A DNA stretch of 49,087 nucleotides from Candidatus Faecousia faecigallinarum (GCA_018712145.1 DVHJ01000089.1:1-49087), one strand, 5' to 3'. Shown: positions 34,470-43,327, numbered from the stretch's first letter. The notes: generated from the sequence alone by a model not told the origin. Numbers and translations are program-made.

Positions 34470-35242
34470 TAGCGGTTGCCTCCTTCCCGACGATTGTGGC
34501 TGCGGTCGCCGCCATTGTTCCGGTCGCCCCGGTAGCCCCGGCGGTCGCCCCGACGGTTATCCCGGCGCTCCCGACGGGCAGGAGCGGGCTCCGGCGTAGC
34601 GGCGCGCAGCGTGGTGTTGAGCACCTCGCCCTTGTAGATCCACACCTTCACACCGATACGGCCATAGGTGGTGGCAGCTTCGGCAAAGCCGTACTCAATA
34701 TCGGCCCGGATGGTCTGCAGGGGGATGGTACCTTCATGGTAGGACTCAGAGCGGGCGATTTCCGCGCCGCCCAGCCGGCCGCCGCAGGTCACCTTAATGC
34801 CCTTGGCGCCCAGGCGGGTTGCCTGCTGCATGGCCTTCTTCATGGCCCGCCGGAAGGAAATCCGCTTCTCCAGCTGCTGGGCAATGTTCTCCGCCACCAG
34901 CTGAGCGTTCAGGTCGGGGCTGCGCACCTCAACGATGTTCAGGTTCACCTTCTTGCCCAGACGCTTTTCCATATCCTGACGCAGGTTTTCGATCTCCGCG
35001 CCGGCCTTGCCGATGACCACGCCGGGACGGGCGCAGTGAATATTGATCTTGATCTTCGCGTTGTTCCGCTCTACCTCAATCTTGGCAATGCCGGCGGAGT
35101 AGAGCTTGTTCTTCAGGTACTTACGAATATTGTAGTCCTCAACCACCAGGTCGCCTACCTTATCGGCACGGGCATACCAGCGGGAGTCCCAGTCCTTGAT
35201 CACGCCAACGCGCAGTCCATGGGGATTAACTTTCTGACCCAT
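34469..35242 (-). CDS. rpsC: 30S ribosomal protein S3 with RG-rich tail
   Basis: 257 aa. KH domain [21 protein letters not shown]-terminal S3 domain [36 protein letters not shown]. The last ~40 residues are a low-complexity Arg/Gly/Asn/Asp tail ([16 protein letters not shown]), longer than in B. subtilis; disordered and probably RNA-binding. Confidence 0.97.
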   Translation of the reverse strand: MGQKVNPHGLRVGVIKDWDSRWYARADKVGDLVVEDYNIRKYLKNKLYSAGIAKIEVERNNAKIKINIHCARPGVVIGKAGAEIENLRQDMEKRLGKKVNLNIVEVRSPDLNAQLVAENIAQQLEKRISFRRAMKKAMQQATRLGAKGIKVTCGGRLGGAEIARSESYHEGTIPLQTIRADIEYGFAEAATTYGRIGVKVWIYKGEVLNTTLRAATPEPAPARRERRDNRRGDRRGYRGDRNNGGDRSHNRREGGNR

Positions 35243-35255
35243 AGCTACCTCCTGC

Positions 35256-35591
35256 TTAATCCTTCTGGCTCACACCGATGGTGATGTGAGTGGTTCTCTT
35301 GAGAATCCGGTTGTAACTTCCCTTGGCCCGGGGCATACCCCGCTTCAGGGTGGGGCCAGGATTGGCCGCCACGGTGGAGATATACAGGCTCCCCACGTCC
35401 ATGCCGTTGTTGTGCTCGGCATTGGCCACGGCGCTCTTGAGCAGCTTCAGCATGGGCTCACAGGCAGCCTTGGGGGTCTGCATCAGGTAGGCAGTGGCCG
35501 TGGCCACGTCCTTGCCGCGAATCATGTCGCAAACCAGCTTCACCTTCCGAGGAGACATACGGACATATTTCACATGTGCAAAGGCTTCCAT
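35256..35591 (-). CDS. rplV: 50S ribosomal protein L22
   Basis: 111 aa. [60 protein letters not shown]. Confidence 0.98.
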   Translation of the reverse strand: MEAFAHVKYVRMSPRKVKLVCDMIRGKDVATATAYLMQTPKAACEPMLKLLKSAVANAEHNNGMDVGSLYISTVAANPGPTLKRGMPRAKGSYNRILKRTTHITIGVSQKD

Positions 35592-35603
35592 TCCAGTTCC
35601 TCC

Positions 35604-35882
35604 TTACTTCGAGTTGGTGGTCTTGCTGCCAGAGTGGCCCCGGAAGGTTCTGGTGGGCACGAACTCGCCCAGCTTGTGGCCGACCATATCCTCGGTGATA
35701 TAGACAGGAACATGCTTGCGGCCGTCATGGACAGCGATGGTATGGCCGACGAAGGAGGGGAAAATGGTGGAGGCTCTGGACCAGGTCTTCAGGACCTTCT
35801 TGTCGCCAGCCTTATTCAGCTCTTCCACGCGCTTGAACAGCTCAGGCGCAACAAAGGGGCCTTTCTTGATACTTCTGCTCAT
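35604..35882 (-). CDS. rpsS: 30S ribosomal protein S19
   Basis: 92 aa. [55 protein letters not shown]. Confidence 0.98.
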   Translation of the reverse strand: MSRSIKKGPFVAPELFKRVEELNKAGDKKVLKTWSRASTIFPSFVGHTIAVHDGRKHVPVYITEDMVGHKLGEFVPTRTFRGHSGSKTTNSK

Positions 35883-35894
35883 TTCTAGTCCTCC

Positions 35895-36731
35895 TTACTT
35901 GGCATTTCTCCGCTTGACGATGAACTTGTCGGTACGGTTCTTCGTCTTGCGGGTCTTGTAACCCAGAGCGGGCTTGCCCCAGGGGGTCACCGGGCCGGGC
36001 CGGCCAACGGGAGCGCGGCCTTCGCCGCCGCCGTGGGGGTGATCGTTGGGGTTCATGACCGAGCCGCGGACCGTGGGACGGATGCCCATGTGCCGGGTCC
36101 GGCCGGCCTTGCCGATGTGGATATTCTCATGATCCAGGTTGCCCACCTGGCCGATGCAGGCAGTGCAGTTCATCCGCACGTACCGCACCTCACCGGAGGG
36201 CAGCCGGACCTGGGCCAGCTGGCCGTCCTTGGCCATGAGTTGGGCGGCGGTGCCGGCTGAGCGAACCAGCTGGGCGCCCCGGCCCGGGTTCAGCTCCACG
36301 TTGTGGATCACGGTGCCCACGGGAATGTTGGCGATGGGCAGGCAGTTGCCGGGCTTAATGTCCGCGGTAGCCGAGGAGACAACCTTGTCCCCGGCCTTCA
36401 GGCCGTTGGGGGCCAAAATGTAGCGGAGCTCCCCGTCCTCGTACTTCACCAGGGCAATAAACGCGCTGCGGTTGGGGTCGTACTCCAGGCGGAGGACTTC
36501 GGCGGTCATGTCCACCTTGTCCCGCTTGAAGTCGATGATGCGGTACTTACGCTTGTTGCCGCCGCCGCGGTGGCGGACGGTAATCCTGCCGTAGCTGTTG
36601 CGACCGGAGTGCTTCTTCAGAGTCTCAACCAGGCTGCGCTCAGGTTTAGCCTTCTTATCCACACCGTCAAACGCAGAGACAGTCATCCCTCTGCGCGCCG
36701 GGGTATAAGGCTTAAATGTTTTAATAGCCAT
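35895..36731 (-). CDS. rplB: 50S ribosomal protein L2
   Basis: 278 aa. [39 protein letters not shown], and the peptidyl-transferase loop [16 protein letters not shown]. Confidence 0.98.
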   Translation of the reverse strand: MAIKTFKPYTPARRGMTVSAFDGVDKKAKPERSLVETLKKHSGRNSYGRITVRHRGGGNKRKYRIIDFKRDKVDMTAEVLRLEYDPNRSAFIALVKYEDGELRYILAPNGLKAGDKVVSSATADIKPGNCLPIANIPVGTVIHNVELNPGRGAQLVRSAGTAAQLMAKDGQLAQVRLPSGEVRYVRMNCTACIGQVGNLDHENIHIGKAGRTRHMGIRPTVRGSVMNPNDHPHGGGEGRAPVGRPGPVTPWGKPALGYKTRKTKNRTDKFIVKRRNAK

Positions 36732-36761
36732 TTTGCGTTACGCTCCTTTTTGAGATTTGGG

Positions 36762-37058
36762 TTAGACCATACCCTCGAAGAACTCGATGGTCTTGGAGTC
36801 CTGGGTGAGCTTCACCATCGCCTTTTTATAGGCAGGGCGGCGGCCCTGGGGATAAGCGCCGGTGCGCTTCAGCTTACCCTACATCCGCACGGTGTTGACT
36901 TTGTCCACCTTCACGCCGAAGATCTCCTCCACGGCCTGCTTGATCTCAATCTTGTTGGCGTCCACCGCCACCATGAAAACGTACTTCTTATCGTTCACAG
37001 CCTCCATGGACTGTTCGGTAATGACCGGTCTTTTGATGATATCGTAAGCGTTCTTCAT
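36762..37058 (-). pseudogene. rplW: 50S ribosomal protein L23 gene interrupted by an in-frame amber codon
   Basis: 98 sense positions when read through. Starts [20 protein letters not shown] (ATG shares a base with the rplD stop), continues [19 protein letters not shown] and [10 protein letters not shown], then codon 60 is TAG (36879-36881). The frame resumes with GKLKRTGAYPQGRRPAYKKA to TIEFFEGMV and TAA. Both halves are clear L23 and the frame is unchanged. TAG is one base from CAG, AAG or GAG. L23 is at the exit tunnel and binds trigger factor and SRP. Sequencing error is the simplest explanation; a real nonsense codon would need suppression or a second copy. Confidence 0.9.
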
Positions 37059-37681
37059 TATGCGAACACCTCCTCGATCTTGGCCAGGGCAGCCTGATCC
37101 AGCACCAGCTTCTTGGCGTTGAGGATGTCATAGACATTGATCAGGTTGGCGAAGGTGACCTGGCAGCCGGGAATATTCCGGCCGGACTTCACCACGTTGG
37201 TGTCCGGCTGAGCGGTGACCACCAGGGGCTTGCTCTCGGCGTTGACGGCAGAGAGGAATTTGGCGAATTCCTTGGTCTTGATCTCGTCCATCTTGATGGC
37301 GTCGATCACCACGATGTCCTGGCTGGCTGCCTTGGCGCTGAGGACGGACTTCAGGGCCAGGCGCTTAACCTTCTTATTCAGGGTGTACCGGTAGCTCCGG
37401 GGCTTGGGGGCGAAGACAATACCGCCGTGGGTCCACTGGGGGGCGCGGGTGCTGCCCTGCCGGGCCCGGCCGGTGCCCTTCTGCCGCCAGGGCTTCTTGC
37501 CGCCGCCGGAAACCTCCGCCCGGGTCAGGGCGGACTGGGTGCCTTGCCGGCAGTTGGCCAGGTGGTTCTTCACCACGTCATGGACAACAGACTCGTTGGG
37601 CTCAATGCCAAACAGTGCTTCGGAGAGTTCGATCTCGCCGACCTGCTTGCCGGACATATCGTAAACATTCGTCTTAGGCAT
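37058..37681 (-). CDS. rplD: 50S ribosomal protein L4
   Basis: 207 aa. [59 protein letters not shown]. Known autoregulator of S10 operons in some bacteria, relevant to the leader hairpins upstream. Confidence 0.98.
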   Translation of the reverse strand: MPKTNVYDMSGKQVGEIELSEALFGIEPNESVVHDVVKNHLANCRQGTQSALTRAEVSGGGKKPWRQKGTGRARQGSTRAPQWTHGGIVFAPKPRSYRYTLNKKVKRLALKSVLSAKAASQDIVVIDAIKMDEIKTKEFAKFLSAVNAESKPLVVTAQPDTNVVKSGRNIPGCQVTFANLINVYDILNAKKLVLDQAALAKIEEVFA

Positions 37682-37700
37682 GATTTAAGCTCTCCTTTCC

Positions 37701-38420
37701 TCAACCTCTGGCGGAAGCCTTCTGGGGATTCCGGCCGGAAGCCTTCTGCGGGTTCTTGCTGATGCCGGCGTCGCCCCGCTTGACCTTGTTGTTCTTCACG
37801 GTGGACTTCACATACACCAGGCCGCCCTTGGGGCCGGGAATCGCCCCCCGGATAACCAGCATGTTCAGCTCGGCGTCCACCTTCACCACATCCAGGTTCT
37901 GGATGGTCACCTGCTCCACGCCCATCTGACCGGCGCCGATCTTGCCTTTGAAGATCCGGGAGGGGTCAGAGGAGGAGCCCATGGAACCGGCATGGCGGTG
38001 CACAGGGCCGCCGCCGTGGGTCATGGGGGTGCGGCCGGCGTTCCAGCGCTTCACCACGCCCTGGAAGCCGTGGCCCTTGGAGGTGCCGATCACATCCACC
38101 TTGTCCCCGGGCTGGAAGGTATCCACCTTCACCTCGTCGCCCACGTTCAGCTCGCCGGCGTTGTCCAGCTTGAATTCCTTCAGGTGTTTTTTGAAGGGGA
38201 CGTTGGCCTTCTTCAGGTGGCCGGCCTCGGGCTTGGACAGCTTGGACTCCTTCACATCCTGGAAGCCCAGCTGGACAGAGACGTAACCGTCATTCTCCAT
38301 GGTCTTCTTCTGAGTGACGACGCAGGGACCGGCCTCGATAACCGTAACCGGGATCACCTTGCCGCTCTCATCGAAAATCTGGGTCATGCCCACTTTCTTG
38401 CCGATGATTGCTTTCTGCAT
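37701..38420 (-). CDS. rplC: 50S ribosomal protein L3
   Basis: 239 aa. [60 protein letters not shown]. The C-terminal ~25 residues contain a duplicated [16 protein letters not shown] unit, a lineage-specific tail. Confidence 0.97.
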   Translation of the reverse strand: MQKAIIGKKVGMTQIFDESGKVIPVTVIEAGPCVVTQKKTMENDGYVSVQLGFQDVKESKLSKPEAGHLKKANVPFKKHLKEFKLDNAGELNVGDEVKVDTFQPGDKVDVIGTSKGHGFQGVVKRWNAGRTPMTHGGGPVHRHAGSMGSSSDPSRIFKGKIGAGQMGVEQVTIQNLDVVKVDAELNMLVIRGAIPGPKGGLVYVKSTVKNNKVKRGDAGISKNPQKASGRNPQKASARG

Positions 38421-38448
38421 GTTTCCTTCTCCTTACTTTAGGTTATTG

Positions 38449-38482
38449 GTTGGCAGGCAGCCATTGGTCAACCGCCGCCAAC
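38449..38482 (-). promoter_or_regulatory. Hairpin in the rpsJ-rplC gap
   Basis: Minus strand GTTGGCGGC ... GCCTGCCAAC folds into a stem with one bulge inside the unusually long 123-bp gap between rpsJ and rplC. Could be a ribosomal-protein binding or processing site; no proof. Confidence 0.35.
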
Positions 38483-38543
38483 ATGACCCGTCCGTCCTAA
38501 TTGACAGACTGTGGCGGGCAAGCCGTATTTCCTGACGGGGGAA

Positions 38544-38852
38544 TTACAGCTTTATCTCAATCTCAACGCCAGCCGGCAGATCCAGAGCCATGAGAGACTC
38601 CACCGTCTTCTGGTTGGGGTTGAGAATATCGATCAATCTCTTGTGGGTTCTGCGCTCGAACTGCTCACGGGAATCCTTGTACTTATGGACAGCCCGCAGG
38701 ATGGTAACCACCTCTTTCTTGGTGGGCAGAGGGATGGGACCGGAGACCGTAGCGCCGTTGCGCTTTGCCGTCTCCACAATCTTCGCCGCGCTGGCGTCGA
38801 TGAGCTGGTGATCATAGGCCTTCAGCCGGATTCTGATCATTTGGTTTGCCAT
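38544..38852 (-). CDS. rpsJ: 30S ribosomal protein S10
   Basis: 102 aa. [51 protein letters not shown]. First gene of the operon; AAGGAGG before ATG. Also the NusB partner in antitermination. Confidence 0.98.
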   Translation of the reverse strand: MANQMIRIRLKAYDHQLIDASAAKIVETAKRNGATVSGPIPLPTKKEVVTILRAVHKYKDSREQFERRTHKRLIDILNPNQKTVESLMALDLPAGVEIEIKL

Positions 38853-38945
38853 GTTGCTGTTTCCTCCTTGAACAACGTACTCAGGATTGTCTGGGTACGG
38901 TCGAACTTCCTGTCCGCGCCGCCGTGCGTATCATTCCCGCCCACG

Positions 38946-38969
38946 AAAAAAGGCCGACGCAAGCCGGCC
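38946..38969 (-). terminator. Possible attenuator in the S10 operon leader
   Basis: Minus strand GGCCG, 8-nt loop, CGGCC, then six T, 93 bp upstream of rpsJ and inside the transcribed leader. A weak intrinsic terminator that would have to be bypassed to transcribe the whole operon, hence a candidate control point. Confidence 0.55.
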
Positions 38970-39119
38970 GTTCCTGCAGGCGCAGCGATATACGCAAGCG
39001 CAAACAGAACCGTTCAGCCGCCCGATGACCGGACATACTCCGCAGAAGTTACCGGCGCAAGCCGCAATCTCCTGCATCATCGCATTTTGCGCGCAGAGCA
39101 TCCCCACACGCGCTAGGAC

Positions 39120-39148
39120 ATTTTACCTTATCTTCCCTCGGTTGTCAA
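39120..39148 (-). promoter_or_regulatory. S10-spc-alpha operon promoter
   Basis: Minus strand TTGACA (39143-39148), 17-bp spacer, TAAAAT (39120-39125). The leader to rpsJ is about 260 nt. Confidence 0.85.
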
Positions 39149-39314
39149 TAGGAATTGTCTGATTTTTTTGTCATTCCGGAAATTTTTTTCGAAAAATCAC
39201 CGGGGTTGTTTTGCAGACATGTTTGTGCCTTCTGCACGGCATTGGAAACCGGCTCCGGTGCTGTCTGCGCCCCACAGTGCCTCCGGCTGCCCTGCCTCGT
39301 CGGCCGGTTAATTG

Positions 39315-39518
39315 TCATGATTTTTTCCCATTTTCTGTCCAAATTCCCGCACCATTTTCTCCCTCGCTCCGGCCTCCCGGATTGCCGCCATGGGGAAAGC
39401 CGCAGTGTTGGCAGCGCCAACGGCTCTCCTTTCCCAGCTTGATTGACGCCGTTCGTTTTCTGCCGCAAACCGGGCACGTGCCTATTTTCGCTACATTAAA
39501 TTTACAGGCAGCGCGCAT
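39315..39518 (-). CDS. Small zinc-ribbon protein
   Basis: 67 aa. Two CxxC pairs, GTCPVCGRKRTASIKLG and RCQHCGFPHGG, form a zinc ribbon; the tail is Gly-rich. 3 bp after the small membrane-protein frame and behind the same operator-controlled promoter. Weak ribosome-binding site. Unknown function. Between it and the rpsJ promoter (39149-39314) I see nothing. Confidence 0.5.
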   Translation of the reverse strand: MRAACKFNVAKIGTCPVCGRKRTASIKLGKESRWRCQHCGFPHGGNPGGRSEGENGAGIWTENGKKS

Positions 39519-39521
39519 ACA

Positions 39522-39656
39522 TCAGACCAGGCCGGCCAGCGCCAGTGCCAAAAAAATCCAGCCCACTTCCTTATATAGAATCCACCATTTCCCGGGAAAG
39601 GGGCCAGGTAAATCTGCCGCGTAGAAAAACGCTGCGGCGAACAGCCCGTCCACCAT
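39522..39656 (-). CDS. Small membrane protein, possibly frameshifted
   Basis: 44 aa from ATG 39656: MVDGLFAAAFFYAADLPGPF ... WWILYKEVGWIFLALALAGLV, two hydrophobic helices. The ATG at 39700 (MDKHHRRAGQDTFIP), with GGAG 7 nt upstream, is a better translation start but lies in another frame; the two frames meet at a CCC in ATCCCATGG (about 39654-39659). A one-base change there would give a ~59-aa two-helix protein. Either this is an error or mutation, or the internal ATG is used. Confidence 0.45.
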   Translation of the reverse strand: MVDGLFAAAFFYAADLPGPFPGKWWILYKEVGWIFLALALAGLV

Positions 39657-39732
39657 GGGATAAAGGTATCCTGTCCTGCCCGCCGGTGATGTTTATCCAT
39701 GCCAAAGCTCCATTCCTGCCCGTGCGGTGGTT

Positions 39733-39761
39733 AGTGTAATATACTTATGTAAGTATGTCAA
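39733..39761 (-). promoter_or_regulatory. Promoter of the small membrane/zinc-ribbon gene pair, with embedded operator
   Basis: Minus strand TTGACA (39756-39761), 17-bp spacer, TACACT (39733-39738). The spacer is almost entirely filled by the palindrome ATACTTATGTAAGTAT (39741-39756). Confidence 0.7.
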
Positions 39762-39838
39762 TTGTCGGAATAGCCGAAAATATACTTACACAATTATACA
39801 ACTTGCTGCATACTTACGGTAGTATATATCCATACCAT
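39741..39838. promoter_or_regulatory. Repeated operator sites for the RHH regulator
   Basis: Perfect palindrome ATACTTATGTAAGTAT at 39741-39756, half site ATACTTACA at 39782-39790, and imperfect palindrome ATACTTACGGTAGTAT at 39810-39825. All lie between the divergent genes. Repeated short palindromes are typical of ribbon-helix-helix repressors. Confidence 0.6.
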
Positions 39839-39859
39839 ACGTAAGGCGGAGGTGTTGGC

Positions 39860-40051
39860 ATGGCCTATTCCGAAGTGCAGAAGGAAGCCACCGCGCGATA
39901 CAACAAAAAAGCTTATGACCGCATCAGTATCGTCGTACCCAAAGGGAAGCGGCAGGTGATCGCCGACTTTGCCAAGCGCCAGGGCAAAAGCGTCAATCGC
40001 TTCATCAACGACGCCATCGATATACAAATGGCGGAGTCCCAGCAAAAATAG
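39860..40051 (+). CDS. Ribbon-helix-helix (Arc-type) DNA-binding protein
   Basis: 63 aa. AYDRISIVVPKGKRQVIADF (beta strand and helix A) and GKSVNRFINDAIDIQMAES (turn and helix B) fit the Arc/MetJ fold. ATG behind GGAGG. The palindromes just upstream and in the divergent promoter suggest it represses both directions. No toxin gene adjoins it. Confidence 0.85.
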   Translation: MAYSEVQKEATARYNKKAYDRISIVVPKGKRQVIADFAKRQGKSVNRFINDAIDIQMAESQQK

Positions 40052-40090
40052 CAGGCAATTCCGGTGAAAACCGCAATGGCCTGCTATTTC
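40046..40090 (+). terminator. Terminator after the RHH gene
   Basis: AAATAGCAGGC (40046-40056) pairs with GCCTGCTATTT (40079-40089), with an inner GGT-GAAA-ACC hairpin; overlaps the stop codon. Confidence 0.55.
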
Positions 40091-40154
40091 TGCCAGATTG
40101 GCCCATATTCTCAGGGTAAGTTTGGGAAAAATGGCGGTTTATTTCTCTGGCATT

Positions 40155-40182
40155 TTGTGGTAGACTGTGGGCAGAGTATGAT
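40155..40182 (+). promoter_or_regulatory. Promoter of the ABC-F gene
   Basis: TTGTGG, 16-bp spacer, TATGAT; 17 bp before the ATG. Confidence 0.45.
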
Positions 40183-40199
40183 TTGGAAAGGAATTTCAC

Positions 40200-41816
40200 A
40201 TGATTACCATCAACAATCTCAGCATGCAATTCGGGGGGCAATGGCTGTTCCAGCATGTGGATCTTCAGTTTACCGCCGGCAATTGCTACGGCGTCATTGG
40301 CGCCAACGGCGCCGGAAAATCCACCTTCCTCCGATTGCTGTCCGGGGAACTGGAGTCCACCGGCGGCGCCATCGCCATTCAGCCTGGGGCGAGAATGTCT
40401 GTCCTGAAGCAGGATCAATTTGCCTATGACCAGTATACCGTCCTGGAAACGGTGATCATGGGCAACAAGCGGCTGTACGACCTGGGCAAAGAAAAAGACG
40501 CACTGTACGAGAAGCCGGATTTCTCCGATGAGGACGGCCTCCGGGCCTCTGAACTGGAGGCGGAGTTTGCCGAGCTGGGGGGCTGGGAGGCAGAGTCCGA
40601 CGCCAGCCAGATTCTCCAGGGCCTGGGGGTACCCACCGCCCTGCACCAAGACCGGATGGCAGATACGGACCCCAGGATAAAGGTGAAGGTACTGCTGGCC
40701 CAGGCTTTGTTTGGCAATCCGGATATCGTCATGCTGGACGAGCCCACCAATAACCTGGACATCGGCTCAATCAACTGGCTGGAGGATTTTTTGCTGGATT
40801 TCCCCGGCACGGTGATTGTGGTTTCCCACGACCGGCATTTTCTCAACACCGTGTGTACCCATATTGTGGACATCGACTATGGCAAGATCAAGCTGTATGT
40901 GGGCAACTACGATTTCTGGTACGAGTCCTCCCAGCTGGTGCAGGCGCTGTTGAAGAACAAAAACAAGCGCAACCAAGAGAAAATTGAGGAGTTGCAGGCC
41001 TTTATCGCCCGGTTTGCCGCCAATAAATCCAAAAGCAAGCAGGCCACCTCCCGCCGGAAGCTGCTGGACAAGCTGACCGTGGAGCAAATCCCCTGCTCTA
41101 CCCGGCGGTATCCCTTTGTGGGCCTGCAGCCTGAGCGGGAACTGGGCAAAGATGTGCTGACGGTAAAACACATTTCCAAAACGGTAGACGGGGTAAAGCT
41201 CCTGGATAACGTCTACTTCACCCTGAGCCGCACGGATAAGGTGGCTCTGGTGGGGGACAACGAGCTGGCCCAGACCACCCTGTTCAAAATTCTCATGGAG
41301 GAACTGGAGCCGGACGAAGGCAGCATCAAGTGGGGCATCTCCACTACCCGCAGCTACCTGCCCAAGGATAACTCCCCCTACTTTACCGGCTGCGATATGG
41401 CGCTGGTGGACTGGGTGCGTCAGTACTCGGCCAAAAAGGACGACGTATATCTCCGGGGCTTTTTGGGCAGGATGCTGTTCTCCGGCGAGGACGTGTTCAA
41501 GCCGGTGAATGTGCTGTCCGGCGGGGAGCGGGTGCGGTGCATGCTGTCCAAAATGATGCTCTCCGGGGCCAACGTGGTGCTGCTGGACCAACCCACCAAC
41601 CACCTGGATATGGAGTCCATTCAAGCGGTGAACAAGGGGCTGATGGCCTTCCCCGGGGTAGTGCTCCTGGCCAGCCACGACCACGAGCTGTTGCAGACGG
41701 TGTGCAACCGGGTGATTGCCTTCCAGCCGGACGGCACCATCATCGACCGCATGGGCACTTATGACGAATATTTGGAATGGATGAAGCAACAAAGCGAGGG
41801 TAAAACAAATGGATAA
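40200..41816 (+). CDS. ABC-F family ATPase (YkpA/YbiT-like)
   Basis: 538 aa, two nucleotide-binding domains and no membrane part; acts on ribosomes. NBD1: Walker A GANGAGKST (34-42), KVKVLLAQALFGNPDIVMLD then EPTNNLD, H-loop VVSHDRH. The linker is helical and basic (KNKNKRNQEKIEEL). NBD2: Walker A reads GDNELAQTT (lysine replaced by Gln), signature LSGGERVRC, Walker B VVLLDQPTNHLD (catalytic Glu replaced by Gln), LASHDHE. NBD2 therefore binds or hydrolyses ATP poorly; this degeneracy may be usual for the YkpA branch. Housekeeping translation factor more likely than antibiotic resistance. Confidence 0.9.
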   Translation: MITINNLSMQFGGQWLFQHVDLQFTAGNCYGVIGANGAGKSTFLRLLSGELESTGGAIAIQPGARMSVLKQDQFAYDQYTVLETVIMGNKRLYDLGKEKDALYEKPDFSDEDGLRASELEAEFAELGGWEAESDASQILQGLGVPTALHQDRMADTDPRIKVKVLLAQALFGNPDIVMLDEPTNNLDIGSINWLEDFLLDFPGTVIVVSHDRHFLNTVCTHIVDIDYGKIKLYVGNYDFWYESSQLVQALLKNKNKRNQEKIEELQAFIARFAANKSKSKQATSRRKLLDKLTVEQIPCSTRRYPFVGLQPERELGKDVLTVKHISKTVDGVKLLDNVYFTLSRTDKVALVGDNELAQTTLFKILMEELEPDEGSIKWGISTTRSYLPKDNSPYFTGCDMALVDWVRQYSAKKDDVYLRGFLGRMLFSGEDVFKPVNVLSGGERVRCMLSKMMLSGANVVLLDQPTNHLDMESIQAVNKGLMAFPGVVLLASHDHELLQTVCNRVIAFQPDGTIIDRMGTYDEYLEWMKQQSEGKTNG

Positions 41817-42030
41817 CCAACTCATCGAACTGGAAGAATGCCCGGACTGCCGGGGCGCCGGTATGCTGTGCAGCGAGGGCGGCTGGTGCGTATATGTGGA
41901 ATGTGCCGACTGCGGCGCCCACACCGTTTTTGTGGAATACGCCACAGAGGAAGAAAAGGCGGCAGCTCAGCGCCAGGTTGCCACCCTGTGGAACCGGGGC
42001 AAAGTCGTCCACATGCACCCCGGCGAATAG
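41809..42030 (+). CDS. Lar-like zinc-ribbon protein
   Basis: 73 aa. CPDCRGAGMLC, then WCVYVECADCGAHTVF and the end QVATLWNRG fit the Lar/restriction-alleviation-like pattern (CxxC ... CxxCG ... WNxR). Start overlaps the ABC-F stop by 8 nt, so coupled. TAG stop. Confidence 0.7.
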   Translation: MDNQLIELEECPDCRGAGMLCSEGGWCVYVECADCGAHTVFVEYATEEEKAAAQRQVATLWNRGKVVHMHPGE

Positions 42031-42110
42031 CAATTTTTCTGCACAGGCGAAATCCTCCGGCATAAGATGGTGCTGAAAGCATTTGCTTTCCAGAGAAGGA
42101 GGTTTTTCCC

Positions 42111-42962
42111 ATGCCTGAGCAAGCCATTTGCCGCCCGGAGGATTTGCGGGAAGCGGTGAGCATCCATACCCGCAAAATCACCGACAGCTGCAAGGACAAA
42201 GACTGCATCGAAGATTTGCGGGTCTATTTGACCCGGGAGTCCCAGGTCCTGCTGGACGGCTGCGCCGGGGTGAAGGCCCGGTGCGCCGAACTGCTGTACG
42301 CCTACCTGGACGTGGAGCCTGTGGCCTTCAATCGGAACCACTACTGCATTGACATCACGTTTTACTACCGAATTCTGGCGGATACCGCAGCAGGCCGCAC
42401 CCGCCCGGCCACCTTGTGCGGCCTGGCCGTGTTCTCCAAACGGGCCGTGCTGTGCGGTGAGGACAGCAGCGCCAAGATTTTCACCAGCGATACCGTCCTG
42501 GGCAGCCCTGACGGCCTGACCCGTCTGTCCTCCAACCATCCCACCGCCGTGGTGGAGGTGCTGGATCCCATGATCCTGGCCGCCAAGGTGCGGGATGTAT
42601 GCGACTGTCCCGGCGGTGAGAGCGCCCCCTGCCACCTGCCGGAGGAAATCCTCCGGATGTTCGGCGACGAGCTGGTGCTGTCCGGGGAGAAGCGCCGGCT
42701 GTATGTGACCCTGGGCCAGTTCTCCATCATCCGGCTGGAGCGGGATGTGCAGCTGGTTGTCCCCACCTTGGAGAGCGCCCTGCCCACCAAGGAATGCTGC
42801 GACAATCCCGGCTGCGCCGAAGATCCCTGCGAGATGTTCTCCAAAATTGACTTCCCGGTGCGGGCATTTTTCCCCAAGGGGTGCGGCAGCTCCGGCGGTT
42901 CTGCCCCCTGCGGCTGCGGAGACAATTGCGCCTACCGCACAACCACCAGCGATAACGGCTGA
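42111..42962 (+). CDS. Conserved Cys-rich clostridial protein, unknown function
   Basis: 283 aa. SIHTRKITDSCKDKDCIEDL, then VYLT and NRNHYCIDITFYYRI form a beta-rich domain; the C-terminal ~60 residues carry many Cys (ECCDNPGCAEDPCEMF, CGSSGGSAPCGCGDNC). I recall similar unnamed proteins in spore-forming Clostridia; a coat-associated role is a guess. ATG behind GAAGGAGG. No signal peptide. Confidence 0.8.
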   Translation: MPEQAICRPEDLREAVSIHTRKITDSCKDKDCIEDLRVYLTRESQVLLDGCAGVKARCAELLYAYLDVEPVAFNRNHYCIDITFYYRILADTAAGRTRPATLCGLAVFSKRAVLCGEDSSAKIFTSDTVLGSPDGLTRLSSNHPTAVVEVLDPMILAAKVRDVCDCPGGESAPCHLPEEILRMFGDELVLSGEKRRLYVTLGQFSIIRLERDVQLVVPTLESALPTKECCDNPGCAEDPCEMFSKIDFPVRAFFPKGCGSSGGSAPCGCGDNCAYRTTTSDNG

Positions 42963-42992
42963 CGGGTTTTCCGTCAGGCGCGCCAAAAAACG

Positions 42993-43036
42993 GGCCTGCT
43001 GCAAAATGGGGAATTTTGCAGCAGGCCTGTCCTTTT
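42993..43036 (+). terminator. Terminator after the Cys-rich gene
   Basis: Perfect 15-bp stem GGCCTGCTGCAAAAT with 5-nt loop, then CTGTCCTTTTT. Confidence 0.85.
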
Positions 43037-43146
43037 TGTCAATTTTCTGCCAGCCGGCCATGTCTTTGCAGGCCAGCTACAGTCACGGGGCAAATGTTTG
43101 CCTGGCAGCGCCCGGGTATTGGGCGGACAGGCGGCAGATTTCAGCA

Positions 43147-43327
43147 TGTCATTGCGAGGAGCGGAGCGACGGGACAATCCGTAACTCCTGCGGTAGGGCG
43201 CAGCAAAGAGCAGTACTTTCGGCGAAATGGTAGGTGGCTACGAATTCGCCGAAAGTACTGCTCACTTTTGGGTTTCTCTGCGGGGAAAGCGGATTGCCAC
43301 AGGTGTGCGCACCGGTTCGCAATGACA
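43147..43327. repeat. MITE-like palindromic repeat, 181 bp
   Basis: TIRs TGTCATTGCGA (43147-43157) and TCGCAATGACA (43317-43327). The internal perfect 19-bp inverted repeat is GAGCAGTACTTTCGGCGAA at 43208-43226 with its complement at 43245-43263. Same plan as 3338-3520 in the sigK element. It fills most of the 42963-43397 gap. Confidence 0.7.

Noticed and set aside
36762-37058. Idea that TAG is recoded as an amino acid in this genome (from the rplW amber)
   Set aside because: TAG is the normal stop of several sound genes here, for example the serine recombinase (7508-7510), sigK (7595-7597), the second fucosidase (21255-21257) and the Lar-like gene (42028-42030).
39155-39624. Plus-strand frames between the S10 promoter and the RHH gene
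   Set aside because: No ribosome-binding sites or promoter in that direction; the minus strand has a promoter with operator and better frames.
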